Below are positions 52,572 through 62,440 of a stretch of 64,000 nucleotides of DNA, in pieces. The DNA lies in contig NZ_CP059856.1 of assembly GCF_009193325.2 (NCBI RefSeq), positions 868,001 through 932,000 on the forward strand, in the 5' to 3' direction. The DNA comes from Bacteroides zhangwenhongii (GTDB lineage Bacteria > Bacteroidota > Bacteroidia > Bacteroidales > Bacteroidaceae). Made by a program: the position numbers and the translations under genes. How positions within the stretch are numbered: position 1 is the stretch's first letter; every line of letters begins with the position of its first letter. A model generated the notes under the pieces. The model saw only the letters and a list, made by a program, of their open reading frames with translations, ran no database searches and had not been told where the DNA came from.

Positions 52572-54149
52572 ATGAATACAAATATTACTTCAGCACCCTT
52601 ATCCCGTAAGCTTCCGGTAGGCATACAGAGCTTTGAGAAACTTCGTAATGAAGGTTTTCTATATGTAGACAAGACAGCCTTTGTCTACCAATTGGCAAAA
52701 GCGGGTATTCCCTGCTTCTTGAGTCGTCCGCGACGTTTTGGAAAAAGTCTGCTACTCTCCACCTTCGAAGCTTATTTCCTAGGAAAAAAGGAATTGTTTC
52801 GGGGGCTTGCTATTGAGCAATTAGAGCAGGACTGGTTTGAATATCCGGTGTTGCATCTAAGTTTGAATGCAGAAAAATATGATAGTCGGGAACGGTTGGC
52901 AAATATGCTGGAGAGTCAATTATCGCTGTGGGAAGAGCGTTATGGAATTACAGATATAAACATTAGTTATTCTATCCGCTTCATGACAGTAATTCGCCGA
53001 GCATATGAGCAGACTGGTCGCCGTGTAGTGGTGCTGATTGACGAATATGATAAACCATTGCTTCGAAGTTTTGGCGATGAGGAACTGCAAAAAGAATTTC
53101 GCGAGACACTGACTGCATTCTATACAGTCTTGAAGGATGCCGATCCTTGGTTGCAATTTGTCTTTATCACCGGTGTGACGAAATTTGCGCAAATGGGAAT
53201 TTTCAGCACGCTGAACCAATTGAATGATATCAGCCTTGTTCCTGCCTATTCCGCTCTTTGCGGCATGACCTATACGGAGATACAGGAAAATTTTGAACCT
53301 GAACTGAATGCGTTGGCAGAAGCCTGTGAAATGACGAAAGAAGAAACGATGCAACAGATGACCCGTTTGTATGATGGGTATCGCTTCTCTTATCGTTCAC
53401 CCGAGCGTATGTATAATCCTTTCAGTGTACTCAATGCGCTGAATAATCAGTTATTCCAAAGTTATTGGTTTGCGAGCGGTACACCGACTTTCCTCGTCGA
53501 GATGTTGAAAAAGACTGATTTCGATTTGCGTAAGATGGATGGAATTGAGGTTGTGGAAGCTTCGTTGAGTGATGACCGTGCGAATATAAACAATCCTATC
53601 CCGATGATATATCAGAGTGGTTATCTGACGATTAAGGATTATGATAAAGAATTTCATATTTATAAGTTGGGCTTTCCTAATGAAGAAGTGAAATATGGTT
53701 TTCTGAATTTTGCGGCATCCTTTTATACTTGTATGTCCGAAAATGATACTCCTTTTTATATAGGTCATTTTGTTCGTGAGCTTCGTAATGGCGATGTGGA
53801 AGCCTTCCTTACCCGACTGCGTGCCTTTTTTGCCGATTTTCCTTATGAACTGAATACGAAGACGGAACGTCATTACCAAGTTGTTTTCTATCTTGTATTC
53901 AAATTGATGGGGCAATTCATACAGTCCGAAGTGCAAAGTGCTATCGGACGTGCGGATGCAGTAGTAAAGACACGCGATTGTATCTATGTCTTTGAGTTCA
54001 AGTTGGACGGCACGGTGGAAGAAGCTTTGCGGCAGATTGACGAAAAAGGCTATCTCATTCCATATATTGCGGATGGGCGTCGGTTGGTGAAAGTCGGTGT
54101 CTCTTTTGATGCGGCAAATAGGAATTTGGGAGAATGGTTGATAGTCTGA
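52572..54149 (+). CDS. AAA-ATPase-like protein with C-terminal PD-(D/E)XK nuclease domain
   Basis: A 525-residue protein of the AAA-ATPase_like (PF09820) plus PDDEXK_9 (PF08011) architecture. It starts KLPVGIQSFEKLRNEGFLYV followed by DKTAFVYQLA. The nucleotide-binding loop is SRPRRFGKSLLLST (about 52-65), with Walker B-like VVVLIDEYDKPLL. The nuclease-like end has RADAVVKTRDCIYVFEFKLD. These genes are abundant and often multi-copy in Bacteroides; their cellular role is unknown, with mobile or defence-related functions suggested. It sits between the rhamnosidase and the second HTCS on the same strand and is probably unrelated to glycan use. Confidence 0.88.
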   Translation: MNTNITSAPLSRKLPVGIQSFEKLRNEGFLYVDKTAFVYQLAKAGIPCFLSRPRRFGKSLLLSTFEAYFLGKKELFRGLAIEQLEQDWFEYPVLHLSLNAEKYDSRERLANMLESQLSLWEERYGITDINISYSIRFMTVIRRAYEQTGRRVVVLIDEYDKPLLRSFGDEELQKEFRETLTAFYTVLKDADPWLQFVFITGVTKFAQMGIFSTLNQLNDISLVPAYSALCGMTYTEIQENFEPELNALAEACEMTKEETMQQMTRLYDGYRFSYRSPERMYNPFSVLNALNNQLFQSYWFASGTPTFLVEMLKKTDFDLRKMDGIEVVEASLSDDRANINNPIPMIYQSGYLTIKDYDKEFHIYKLGFPNEEVKYGFLNFAASFYTCMSENDTPFYIGHFVRELRNGDVEAFLTRLRAFFADFPYELNTKTERHYQVVFYLVFKLMGQFIQSEVQSAIGRADAVVKTRDCIYVFEFKLDGTVEEALRQIDEKGYLIPYIADGRRLVKVGVSFDAANRNLGEWLIV

Positions 54150-54256
54150 GTTTCTGTGCCTGATATTTGTTTCTTCTACACTCTGGCTTTTTCTGCTTTG
54201 TACCTTAGGAAGCCTAAGAAAGTGGAGAAGAAAGGATTGATATATGAAATATTTCG

Positions 54257-54264
54257 TATATTTG
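54257..54264 (+). promoter_or_regulatory. Bacteroides -7 box for the second hybrid sensor gene
   Basis: TATATTTG matches TAnnTTTG, with ATTG about 17 bp upstream. The leader to the ATG at 54353 is about 80 nt. Confidence 0.55.
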
Positions 54265-54352
54265 TAGGCGTTGCAAAATTTCTGTAGGGCATTGGGGTAA
54301 ATTTGCATCCTTGTTCGTATTATATAAGCGGAACAAAAGGGAATTTATAGTT

Positions 54353-57300
54353 ATGAATACACGAATATACCTGTTTGCAATTATAATGGGTCTTTTTATT
54401 GTGAACAGGATACATTCACAAGAGACATCTTATGTCTTTCGTCATATCGGAGCAACGGAAGGGTTGCCGGATAATTATGTCGGCAGTGTATTTGCATTGC
54501 CGGACGGTCGTATGGGGATTCGTACTGTATTGCTGACTATGTATGATGGGGTAAATTATTCCAATTTCCCGTTTGACCTCCAAAAAGGTTATCCTATTTC
54601 TTACAATCATATCATTTTTGAAGAATACGTGGATGCCGGTAAACGTTTGTGGATGAAAGAACGTGCAAGTCTGCGGGTGTTTGATTTGACCACCGAACAA
54701 TATATATATGATGTAGACTCCCTGTTGCATCAACTAGGCTGGAAAGATAAACTTGCGAATCTGTTTATAGATTCAGAGAAACGATATTGGTTCTTGTCCG
54801 GTAATTCTGATGTCTATACATCTGAAAATTCGACAGGAACAATAGAAAAGTTTTGTGAAAAAGATGGTGCCATAAAAAATGATGGAAAATTATTGGGAGT
54901 GGAGAGCCACGAAAACCATAGTTGGATGGTGTTCCAGAGCGGAATAATCCGGTGTTATGATTTTGAGAAGAAGCGTTTTGTTGAGCAAGTAGATTTTTTA
55001 AAAAAACGGCTGAACGCCGATGATCGTATTATTTTAAAGATTCTTGATAACGGAGATTTTTGGATCATGTGGGATCGGGGAGTAGGATATTATGATGTTT
55101 ATAAGAAAAAATGGAACCCGATTTCCGGCATTCATCTTAAACAGAATTCATGGTTGACCTCTATGGATGTAGACAAAGGAGGGAATGCGTGGGTCGGTAC
55201 GGTATTGGACGGGCTTTGTGTGATTGATATACATAATTTTTCTGTAGCCCAACTTCAACATCTTCCTCTGCTGTCGGGCAAAACGATAGAAAATGGTATT
55301 CAAAGTATTTATTGTGACCGTGAAGATGGGGCTGTTTGGATAGGTTTGTACAATCAAGGTCTCTGTTATTATCATCCCAGTTTGAATAGAATGATTGTAT
55401 GCAATAAGAAAGTTGTTAATGGTGACTGGAATGGAGAGGAAATACGTTGTATGTTGGAAACTTCAGCGGGTGATATACTGATGGGAACTACACAGGCACT
55501 TTATCGATATGAGCCGGATACACATACCATGAACCGGGCATATAGCGATTTCGATCGGAAAAATTGTCGTATGCTATATGAAGACAGCAAGAACCGGATT
55601 TGGGTAGGTACTTATCATAATGGATTATATTGCATTGAAAATGGTAAGGTGAGGGCCTATGATTATCCAAATACCGATTATCAGAACGAACTGGATTTTA
55701 GCAATATACGTGCAATGATAGAAGACGAGTCGGGAAGACTGTGGGTAAGTATTTATGGTGGAGTGGGATTGCTGAATCCGGAAGATGGAAAAATAACTCT
55801 CTTGACCGAACAGTTTCCTGATTTGAAAAGGTACAAAGTAGCGAATACATTGGCAATAGATAATCAATGCCGGTTACTGGTAGGAAGTGATAACGGATTG
55901 TATATATATGACCCGCATGAACATAAAATATGTACATTGGAACAAGAGGGGAAAGCCGGAGCTGACTTTAATTATGGTAGTATAAAATACAACCAGATAT
56001 TGAAAGATTACGAAGGAGCTTTATGGTTCGCCACCCAATATGGACTGTATGTACTGGCACCGAATGGGAAAAGCTATGCTTTGGGGAAGGAAGAAGGACT
56101 TTCTAAAGCGATCTTGAATGTGCAGGAAGATAAGAATCACGATATTTGGATTTCTACCGTAACTTCTATTTATAAAATCAGAGTAGAACGAAATGCCGAT
56201 GAATACCGTTTCCACATAATAAGTTGTCTGGCTGAGACGAAGATCCTTCAGGATGATTTATTCAGTTTTCCCGCATTGACAACACAAAACGATCTATATA
56301 TAGGCCTTCTCAATGGATTTGTGAAATTCTCTCCCGACCGTATGATGGATACACAGCAACTTTCTCGTCCCTTGTTTACCTCTTTCAAGTTATTTAATGT
56401 TCCTGTTCTTTCCGGAGAAGAATATAACGGTCGTATGTTATTTGATAAAGCTCTTAGTTGTTCGGACGGAGTCTCTTTAAAGTATAATGAGAATTATATT
56501 ACGTTAGAGTTCTCCGGATTAAACTATCTCAACCCTTCGCAGATTTCTTTCCGATATCAATTAGAAGGCTTCGATAAAGAATGGACGGAAACAATTTTTG
56601 AAAATGGACTGGGACGTATTACTTATAATAATCTTCCGCCGGGTGAGTATCTGTTTCGAGTGTCCGTGGCCGGTAATGACCGTATGTGGGGGCCGGAATC
56701 TAATTTTGCGATTGTAGTGTATCCGCCGTTTTGGGATACATTGGTTGCACGTATATTGTATGCAGTTCTGGCTGTTCTTTTGGTATTCGTACTGATTTAT
56801 GTTGTCAATAAACGTAATCATCAAAAGATGATTCGTATGCAACAGGAGGAGGCTCAGAGGCAAAAAGAAGAGTTGGAACAAATGAAATTCCGTTTCTTCA
56901 CGAATATCAGTCATGAGTTGCGTACTCCGTTGACGTTGATTATCACTCCTTTGGATATGATCATACGCAGGTTGACGGATGAAGTGTTGGCGAAGCAGTT
57001 AAGTTCCGTGTACAAGAACGCGCAGAATCTGTTGACATTGGTAAATCAGCTTCTGGACTTCCGTAAATTGGAGATAAAAGGAGAAAAACTGAATTTGCAG
57101 AACGGAGACTGGGTTGAGTTTGTCCGCCAGGTATATGTTTCTTTTCAGGAGATAGCTACGGAAAAAGGAATTTCTTTCCAATTGGATACAAATGGTATTG
57201 ATGAACTGTATATGTATTTTGATCGTGACAAGATACATAAAGTATTGAATAACTTATTGTCCAATGCCTTTAAATTTACCTCAGAAGGAGGAAACATCGC

Positions 57301-58423
57301 ATTAGAGATAGAAAAGTATCGGGGAGAAGGGCATTCATTTATTCAGCTGAAAGTGGCTGATACTGGTACTGGTATAGCGGAGGAAGATCTTCCGCACGTA
57401 TTCGAGCGTTTCTACCAGGCTAGGAAGAACATCAATCATAACTTTCCCGGCAGTGGGATCGGACTTCATCTGATAAAGGAATATATCGAACTGCACAACG
57501 GATGTGTGTCGGTAGAAAGTACTTGGGGAGTCGGTTCTACATTCTGTGTGGCTATTCCTATGGATTTGCAGCCGGAAAATCCGTCGGTGCGGCAAACCGT
57601 AACGGAAGTGGTGGAGGTGGCAAGTGAAGAGTCGGTGTTTTCGGACTCAAGACCCTTATTGCTGGTGGTAGAAGATAATAAGGAATTTCGGGAGTTTCTA
57701 CGTGAACAATTAAGTGAATGGTACCAGATTATTGATGCTCCCGATGGTGAAGAAGGGGAAAAACTGGCTGTCAGGCAAAATCCGGATCTCATCATAAGTG
57801 ACATCATGATGCCGAATGTGGATGGTATAGAATTATGCCAACGAATTAAAACAAACTTGCAGACTTCGCATATACCGGTAATTTTGCTTACTGCGCGTGC
57901 TTCAGATGAGAGTAAGGCTATGGGGTATGAGGCCGGTGCAGATTCGTATATATCCAAACCATTTAGTATTGATGTATTGTTGACTCGTGTGCGTAAATTG
58001 ATCGAACTGCAAAAGAGACGCCAGGAAACATTTCATAAAGAAATTGTAGTAAGTCCGAGTAGTATCACAATTACCTCTCTTGATGAACAGCTTGTACAAA
58101 AAGCATTGGAATGTGTTGAACGTAATATGGACAATACAGAATATTCGGTAGAGGAATTGAGTGCTGATCTTGCTATGAACCGTGCTACATTATACCGCAA
58201 ACTGCAAGGAATAACAGGGCAGACACCTAAAGACTTTATCCGTAGCATCCGGTTGAAACGGGCTGCTCAACTATTGCGGGATACGGATTTGTCTATATCC
58301 GAAATAGCAGATCATGTGGGATTTTCTACTCCACGTTATTTTACCAAATTGTTTAAAGAAACATTTGGTATGCTGCCATCGCAGTACGGAGGAAAATCAC
58401 GGGATGAGAAAATAGGCGAATAA
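54353..58423 (+). CDS. Hybrid two-component system sensor/regulator (HTCS), second copy
   Basis: The ATG at 54353 gives a proper signal peptide (MNTRIYLFAIIMGLFIVNRI) and matches the first copy; an upstream in-frame ATG at 54311 adds a basic stretch. The 1356-residue product follows the same domain order as the first: propeller sensor, Y_Y_Y domain, one membrane helix, histidine kinase (His854 in FFTNISHELRTPLTLI), receiver (Asp1150 in LIISDIMMPNVDG) and AraC domain. The two are closely similar throughout, including the sensor, so they probably detect related glycans. Differences lie mainly in the kinase-receiver linker. It precedes the second sigma/susC/susD set. Confidence 0.95.
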   Translation: MNTRIYLFAIIMGLFIVNRIHSQETSYVFRHIGATEGLPDNYVGSVFALPDGRMGIRTVLLTMYDGVNYSNFPFDLQKGYPISYNHIIFEEYVDAGKRLWMKERASLRVFDLTTEQYIYDVDSLLHQLGWKDKLANLFIDSEKRYWFLSGNSDVYTSENSTGTIEKFCEKDGAIKNDGKLLGVESHENHSWMVFQSGIIRCYDFEKKRFVEQVDFLKKRLNADDRIILKILDNGDFWIMWDRGVGYYDVYKKKWNPISGIHLKQNSWLTSMDVDKGGNAWVGTVLDGLCVIDIHNFSVAQLQHLPLLSGKTIENGIQSIYCDREDGAVWIGLYNQGLCYYHPSLNRMIVCNKKVVNGDWNGEEIRCMLETSAGDILMGTTQALYRYEPDTHTMNRAYSDFDRKNCRMLYEDSKNRIWVGTYHNGLYCIENGKVRAYDYPNTDYQNELDFSNIRAMIEDESGRLWVSIYGGVGLLNPEDGKITLLTEQFPDLKRYKVANTLAIDNQCRLLVGSDNGLYIYDPHEHKICTLEQEGKAGADFNYGSIKYNQILKDYEGALWFATQYGLYVLAPNGKSYALGKEEGLSKAILNVQEDKNHDIWISTVTSIYKIRVERNADEYRFHIISCLAETKILQDDLFSFPALTTQNDLYIGLLNGFVKFSPDRMMDTQQLSRPLFTSFKLFNVPVLSGEEYNGRMLFDKALSCSDGVSLKYNENYITLEFSGLNYLNPSQISFRYQLEGFDKEWTETIFENGLGRITYNNLPPGEYLFRVSVAGNDRMWGPESNFAIVVYPPFWDTLVARILYAVLAVLLVFVLIYVVNKRNHQKMIRMQQEEAQRQKEELEQMKFRFFTNISHELRTPLTLIITPLDMIIRRLTDEVLAKQLSSVYKNAQNLLTLVNQLLDFRKLEIKGEKLNLQNGDWVEFVRQVYVSFQEIATEKGISFQLDTNGIDELYMYFDRDKIHKVLNNLLSNAFKFTSEGGNIALEIEKYRGEGHSFIQLKVADTGTGIAEEDLPHVFERFYQARKNINHNFPGSGIGLHLIKEYIELHNGCVSVESTWGVGSTFCVAIPMDLQPENPSVRQTVTEVVEVASEESVFSDSRPLLLVVEDNKEFREFLREQLSEWYQIIDAPDGEEGEKLAVRQNPDLIISDIMMPNVDGIELCQRIKTNLQTSHIPVILLTARASDESKAMGYEAGADSYISKPFSIDVLLTRVRKLIELQKRRQETFHKEIVVSPSSITITSLDEQLVQKALECVERNMDNTEYSVEELSADLAMNRATLYRKLQGITGQTPKDFIRSIRLKRAAQLLRDTDLSISEIADHVGFSTPRYFTKLFKETFGMLPSQYGGKSRDEKIGE

Positions 58424-58496
58424 GTTCACGAACCTCTGTTATTTATAGTCAACAGACAAAAAATGCCCCTGTAACAGGCTGAAAAAGTGATTTTGC

Positions 58497-58561
58497 AACA
58501 AGTGTAACACTTGTTTGCGACAAAAGACACACGTCAGAACATTGTATTTCCCATAAATTTG
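58497..58561 (+). promoter_or_regulatory. Inverted repeat and -7 box upstream of the second sigma factor
   Basis: AACAAGTG (58497-58504) pairs exactly with CACTTGTT (58508-58515), and TAAATTTG (58554-58561) matches TAnnTTTG. The palindrome lies about 40 bp upstream of the -7 box, a fitting position for the AraC-type output domain of an HTCS. Confidence 0.5.
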
Positions 58562-58590
58562 CATTGTTGTTAAATGAAACATGTAATGCT

Positions 58591-59124
58591 ATGGAACGGA
58601 ATACCACCACATCTGCTTTAACCCATTTCCCTGAATTCTATCAGAAAAACCGGAATCTTGTTCTGACTTTTATTATCTCTCGTATTCCACACAAATATGA
58701 GGCTGAAGATTTAGTGCAGGATGTTTTTATTCGTTTGTGGGAGAATTGGGCATTTGTGAATAAGTCTACCGTTTGGTCTTTGCTTTTTACCATTGCACGT
58801 AATATTGTCATAGATAAAATACGTCGTCATTACATACAGGAGGATTTTGTTTCTTATATATATAATAATGTGAAAGAGACAAAGGATAATCCGGTAGAAG
58901 AAAGGATGTATTATATGGATTTAAAGCAGAGGCATGATAAGATAATATCCAGACTTCCTGCAAAACGCCGCCGTATTTACGAACTAAGTTTTAATGACGG
59001 ATTACCTTGTCCGACAATAGCCAAGGTGATGTCTTTATCTTCCCGGACAGTGGAAGGGCAGTTATTGGTAGCCCGGAAAACTGTACGAACGTATTTGCAG
59101 GATGAATGGTCGAAAGTTGGCTGA
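58591..59124 (+). CDS. ECF-type RNA polymerase sigma factor, second copy
   Basis: From the ATG at 58591 (MERNTTTSALTHFPE...) the product has 177 residues, matching the first copy in length; the in-frame ATG at 58564 would begin only a few bases past the -7 box. Region 2 has YEAEDLVQDVFIRLWENWAF and TIARNIVIDKIRRHYIQEDF; region 4 has LPAKRRRIYELSFNDGLPCP. As in the first set, no anti-sigma gene follows and susC starts 44 bp later. It is probably the paired regulator of the second SusC/SusD system. Confidence 0.92.
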   Translation: MERNTTTSALTHFPEFYQKNRNLVLTFIISRIPHKYEAEDLVQDVFIRLWENWAFVNKSTVWSLLFTIARNIVIDKIRRHYIQEDFVSYIYNNVKETKDNPVEERMYYMDLKQRHDKIISRLPAKRRRIYELSFNDGLPCPTIAKVMSLSSRTVEGQLLVARKTVRTYLQDEWSKVG

Positions 59125-59139
59125 ATATCAAACAAGAAT

Positions 59140-59168
59140 ATATTAACTTTAATAAATTTAATAGTATT
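59140..59168 (+). promoter_or_regulatory. Conserved leader upstream of the second susC
   Basis: ATATTAACTTTAATAAATTT followed by AATAGTATT, the counterpart of 37445-37472 with one extra A. Confidence 0.6.
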
Positions 59169-62100
59169 ATGGAAATTAAACCGAAATTCTTATCACGTAA
59201 GGGAGTCATCATGACTATGGCCTTATTGATAGGCAGTTCTTCCGGTACATTGCTTCAGGCAAATACGTACACGGAAGAAAGCTTGATTGTCTCTCAAACG
59301 GGAAAGACAATTAAAGGAGTAGTAACAGACCAAAACGGCGAACCGCTGATAGGTTGTAATATTGTAGCGATAAGTTTGCAGAAAGGAGTGATTACGGATA
59401 TTGATGGACGTTTTAGTCTGGATGTGCCGGATAATGCAAAGCAGTTGAAAGTAAGTTATATCGGATATCAGGACCAAATCGTGAACATTAATGGACGTTC
59501 TGAACTTAAGATTATACTGAAAGAAGATAATAACGCATTGGAAGAAGTAGTGGTAGTAGGATATGGCAGACAAAAGAAAGCTACTTTGACCGGTGCTGTA
59601 GAACAAGTGAGCAGCAAGGCACTTGAAAGCCGTGCCATAACCAATGTTGGACTGGCACTTCAAGGGCAGACTCCGGGATTGGTGGTTACCCGTACTTCAC
59701 CTCGTCCGGGCAACGAAGAATTGAATTTTAAGATTCGTGGAGCAACGTCAGTTAATGGGGGAAGTCCGTTGATTATAGTGGACGGTGTACCTACAGTAAA
59801 TACAGAATCATTTCAGAACTTGAATTCTGACGATATTGAAAGTATCAGTGTGTTGAAAGATGGAGCGGCATCTATCTATGGAGCCAAGGCGGCGAATGGA
59901 GTTATACTGGTTACCACTAAACGCGGAAAGGGAGGTAAAGTCAGCGTAGATTATAGTTTTAATATGCGTTTTACTTCTCCGGGTATTACCGCTTTTTCTC
60001 CGGATATGGGGCAATATGCAACCATGTGGCTGGAAGCTAATAAAGAAGAGCAAAATCCGAACTGGTGGGCCTGGGTATCTGAAGAAAATATGTTGCGGAT
60101 GCAGCAAAATGCACAAGGAATCTATCCTACTCAATATTATGGAGATATATTTTTGGCAAACTCTAGTCGTACGGACGAATTGTTTGCCAATCGCAACTCT
60201 TACCAGCATAACTTAAGTGTGTCCGGTTCTACAGAGAAATCCAACTATCGTATCTCATTGGCTTATGCGGATAATCAAGCGAACCTGACCACTGCTTATG
60301 ACGGGCAAAAACAGCTGAATTTCCGTTTGAACTATGGATTGCAGATGACTGACTGGCTGCGTTTTGAATCTATTGCCAGCGTGATTAGAACCAGTACGGA
60401 ATCTCCTTCCACTGGTTTGGATAACTCACTGTATGGCTATGATGTACCTTTTTTTCCGTCAAAGAATCCATTAGGACAGTGGTATGCTAATTTCGGTACG
60501 GTAGGTAACCGTAACTCTGTGGCAGCTACTTCTAAAGGTGGGCGTGATGAAAAAGTGAAGCTGACTACGCGTATCGATATGAAAGTGATAGCGGATATTT
60601 GGAAAGGTATTAGCTTTGAGGGAACCGCTTCTTTTCAGAATGAAGAATATCGTCGGGAGCGATATGTAGTTCCTGTCCAGACATATGATTGGTTTGGTAA
60701 TCCGGCTGCCGAATTGGTACAGTGGACCAATCAATCCCTTATTTATCCGGACAATCCATCCAATGTCAAGATTGAAAACAATCCGGGTTATCTGGCACAG
60801 AATAACAATCATTTGTATCAATTCTATTCAGCTTTACTGAAATACAACCGTACATTTGCCGAATACCATAATGTGTCTGCGGTGGCAGGTATTAATGCGG
60901 AGACGTTGGCTTGGAGAAAAACAGCCACTGCCCGTGAAAAATTTGAAGATAATGGGGTCTATGACTTGGGATTGGCTGATGCTAGTAGTAAAATAGGAAA
61001 TTCGGGTGGCAAAGGTAGCAGTGGAACTTACTCTTATATAGCTCGTGTTAACTATAACTATGCTGAAAAATATCTATTGGAATTGTTGGGACGTCGCGAT
61101 GGAGACTCAAAGTTTGCCGACGGTTACCGTTTCAATAATTTCGGTTCGTTCTCTCTCGGATGGGTGTTCACTCAAGAGAATTTTCTGAAATTTGTTACAC
61201 CGGTGCTTGATTTCGGTAAGGTTCGTTTCAGCTATGGAGAGGCAGGTAACACTGCCGGACTGGGTGATTTCTTATATGCCTCTTCTATTAGTCAGGGAGT
61301 GACTTATCTGGGTAGCCCTCTAACCGGGCAAATCTCTACTACTCTCAAAAACTCGGGGCTTATCAACCGGACACTTACTTGGGAGCGTGTAAAGCAAAAA
61401 AATATCGGTGTGGATTTAGGTTTTCTGAATAACCGGCTGACAGTCAACTTCGACTACTTTTGGAAAGATAATATAGGAATGTTGTCAGAAGTTACTTATC
61501 CATCTGTATTGGGAGCTAGCGCACCAAAAAGTAATACCGGACATCTGAATGTGAAAGGATGGGAATTGTCTGTAGGTTGGCGTGACCAGATTCGTGATTT
61601 CTCTTATTTTGCCAGTTTCAATATCGGCGATACAAAGACGATGTTGAAGAAGATGGAAGGAGCTGACGCATATGTAGCAGGGAAAAATGAAAAGGTAGTC
61701 GGTTATCCGCTGAACTCGTTCTTTTTATATCGCACAGACGGTTACTTTGCTGACGAAGCAGAGGTTAATCGTTATTATGAACTGTATAAAGATGGTGGGG
61801 GAGAAATGCTTGGTGTCCTGAAAGACACAAATACAGGACTTCGTCCGGGAGATACCAAACGTTTAGACCTGAATGGGGATAATAAAATTGACGGCGCGAC
61901 TGGTGATTTGCAATTTGTGGGAGACGGTGATCCCCATTATGTATTCGGTCTTAATTTGGGTGGTGCTTGGAAAGGGATTGACGTTAGTGCCATGTTCCAA
62001 GGAGTCGGAAAACAGTATATCATGCGTACTGGATGGATGGCTTATCCGTTTGCCACTATATTTAGTAATCAGAATCCCTCATTCCTCGGTAATACTTGGA

Positions 62101-62420
62101 CAGCAGAAAATACTAATGCGGACTATCCACGACTGACTACTTATGCTGCACGTGCCGCATGGAACTATGGAAATAATGACTTCATGTTGCAAAATAGCCG
62201 TTATATCCGCTTGAAATCACTGATTGTTGGTTATACTTTACCTAAGCAGTGGACCCGGAAAGTGAAACTGGAAAAAGTGCGCGTTTATTTTTCTGGCAAC
62301 GACTTATGGGAAGCAACAAGTATCAAGGATGGCTTTGACCCGGAAATGGGAGAGGTTTCGCAGATTTCAGGATATCCATTCTATCGTACCTGGTCGTTCG
62401 GTGTAAATGTTGGTTTTTAA
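59169..62420 (+). CDS. susC: SusC-family TonB-dependent outer-membrane transporter, second copy
   Basis: The start at 59169 matches the first copy (MEIKPKFLSRKGV against MEIKSKFLCSRGV); the in-frame ATG at 59106 lies inside the sigma gene. The 1083-residue product carries the same parts: signal, regulatory-like domain (GKTIKGVVTDQNGEPLIGCN), plug with NFKIRGATSVNGGSPLIIVD and SISVLKDGAASIYGAKAANG, and a barrel ending in GVNVGF. The two SusC proteins are highly similar, especially in plug and C-terminal barrel. Differences cluster in barrel loops, where substrate contact is expected. Confidence 0.95.
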   Translation: MEIKPKFLSRKGVIMTMALLIGSSSGTLLQANTYTEESLIVSQTGKTIKGVVTDQNGEPLIGCNIVAISLQKGVITDIDGRFSLDVPDNAKQLKVSYIGYQDQIVNINGRSELKIILKEDNNALEEVVVVGYGRQKKATLTGAVEQVSSKALESRAITNVGLALQGQTPGLVVTRTSPRPGNEELNFKIRGATSVNGGSPLIIVDGVPTVNTESFQNLNSDDIESISVLKDGAASIYGAKAANGVILVTTKRGKGGKVSVDYSFNMRFTSPGITAFSPDMGQYATMWLEANKEEQNPNWWAWVSEENMLRMQQNAQGIYPTQYYGDIFLANSSRTDELFANRNSYQHNLSVSGSTEKSNYRISLAYADNQANLTTAYDGQKQLNFRLNYGLQMTDWLRFESIASVIRTSTESPSTGLDNSLYGYDVPFFPSKNPLGQWYANFGTVGNRNSVAATSKGGRDEKVKLTTRIDMKVIADIWKGISFEGTASFQNEEYRRERYVVPVQTYDWFGNPAAELVQWTNQSLIYPDNPSNVKIENNPGYLAQNNNHLYQFYSALLKYNRTFAEYHNVSAVAGINAETLAWRKTATAREKFEDNGVYDLGLADASSKIGNSGGKGSSGTYSYIARVNYNYAEKYLLELLGRRDGDSKFADGYRFNNFGSFSLGWVFTQENFLKFVTPVLDFGKVRFSYGEAGNTAGLGDFLYASSISQGVTYLGSPLTGQISTTLKNSGLINRTLTWERVKQKNIGVDLGFLNNRLTVNFDYFWKDNIGMLSEVTYPSVLGASAPKSNTGHLNVKGWELSVGWRDQIRDFSYFASFNIGDTKTMLKKMEGADAYVAGKNEKVVGYPLNSFFLYRTDGYFADEAEVNRYYELYKDGGGEMLGVLKDTNTGLRPGDTKRLDLNGDNKIDGATGDLQFVGDGDPHYVFGLNLGGAWKGIDVSAMFQGVGKQYIMRTGWMAYPFATIFSNQNPSFLGNTWTAENTNADYPRLTTYAARAAWNYGNNDFMLQNSRYIRLKSLIVGYTLPKQWTRKVKLEKVRVYFSGNDLWEATSIKDGFDPEMGEVSQISGYPFYRTWSFGVNVGF

Positions 62421-62440
62421 TAATATAAAGAAGAAAAAAT

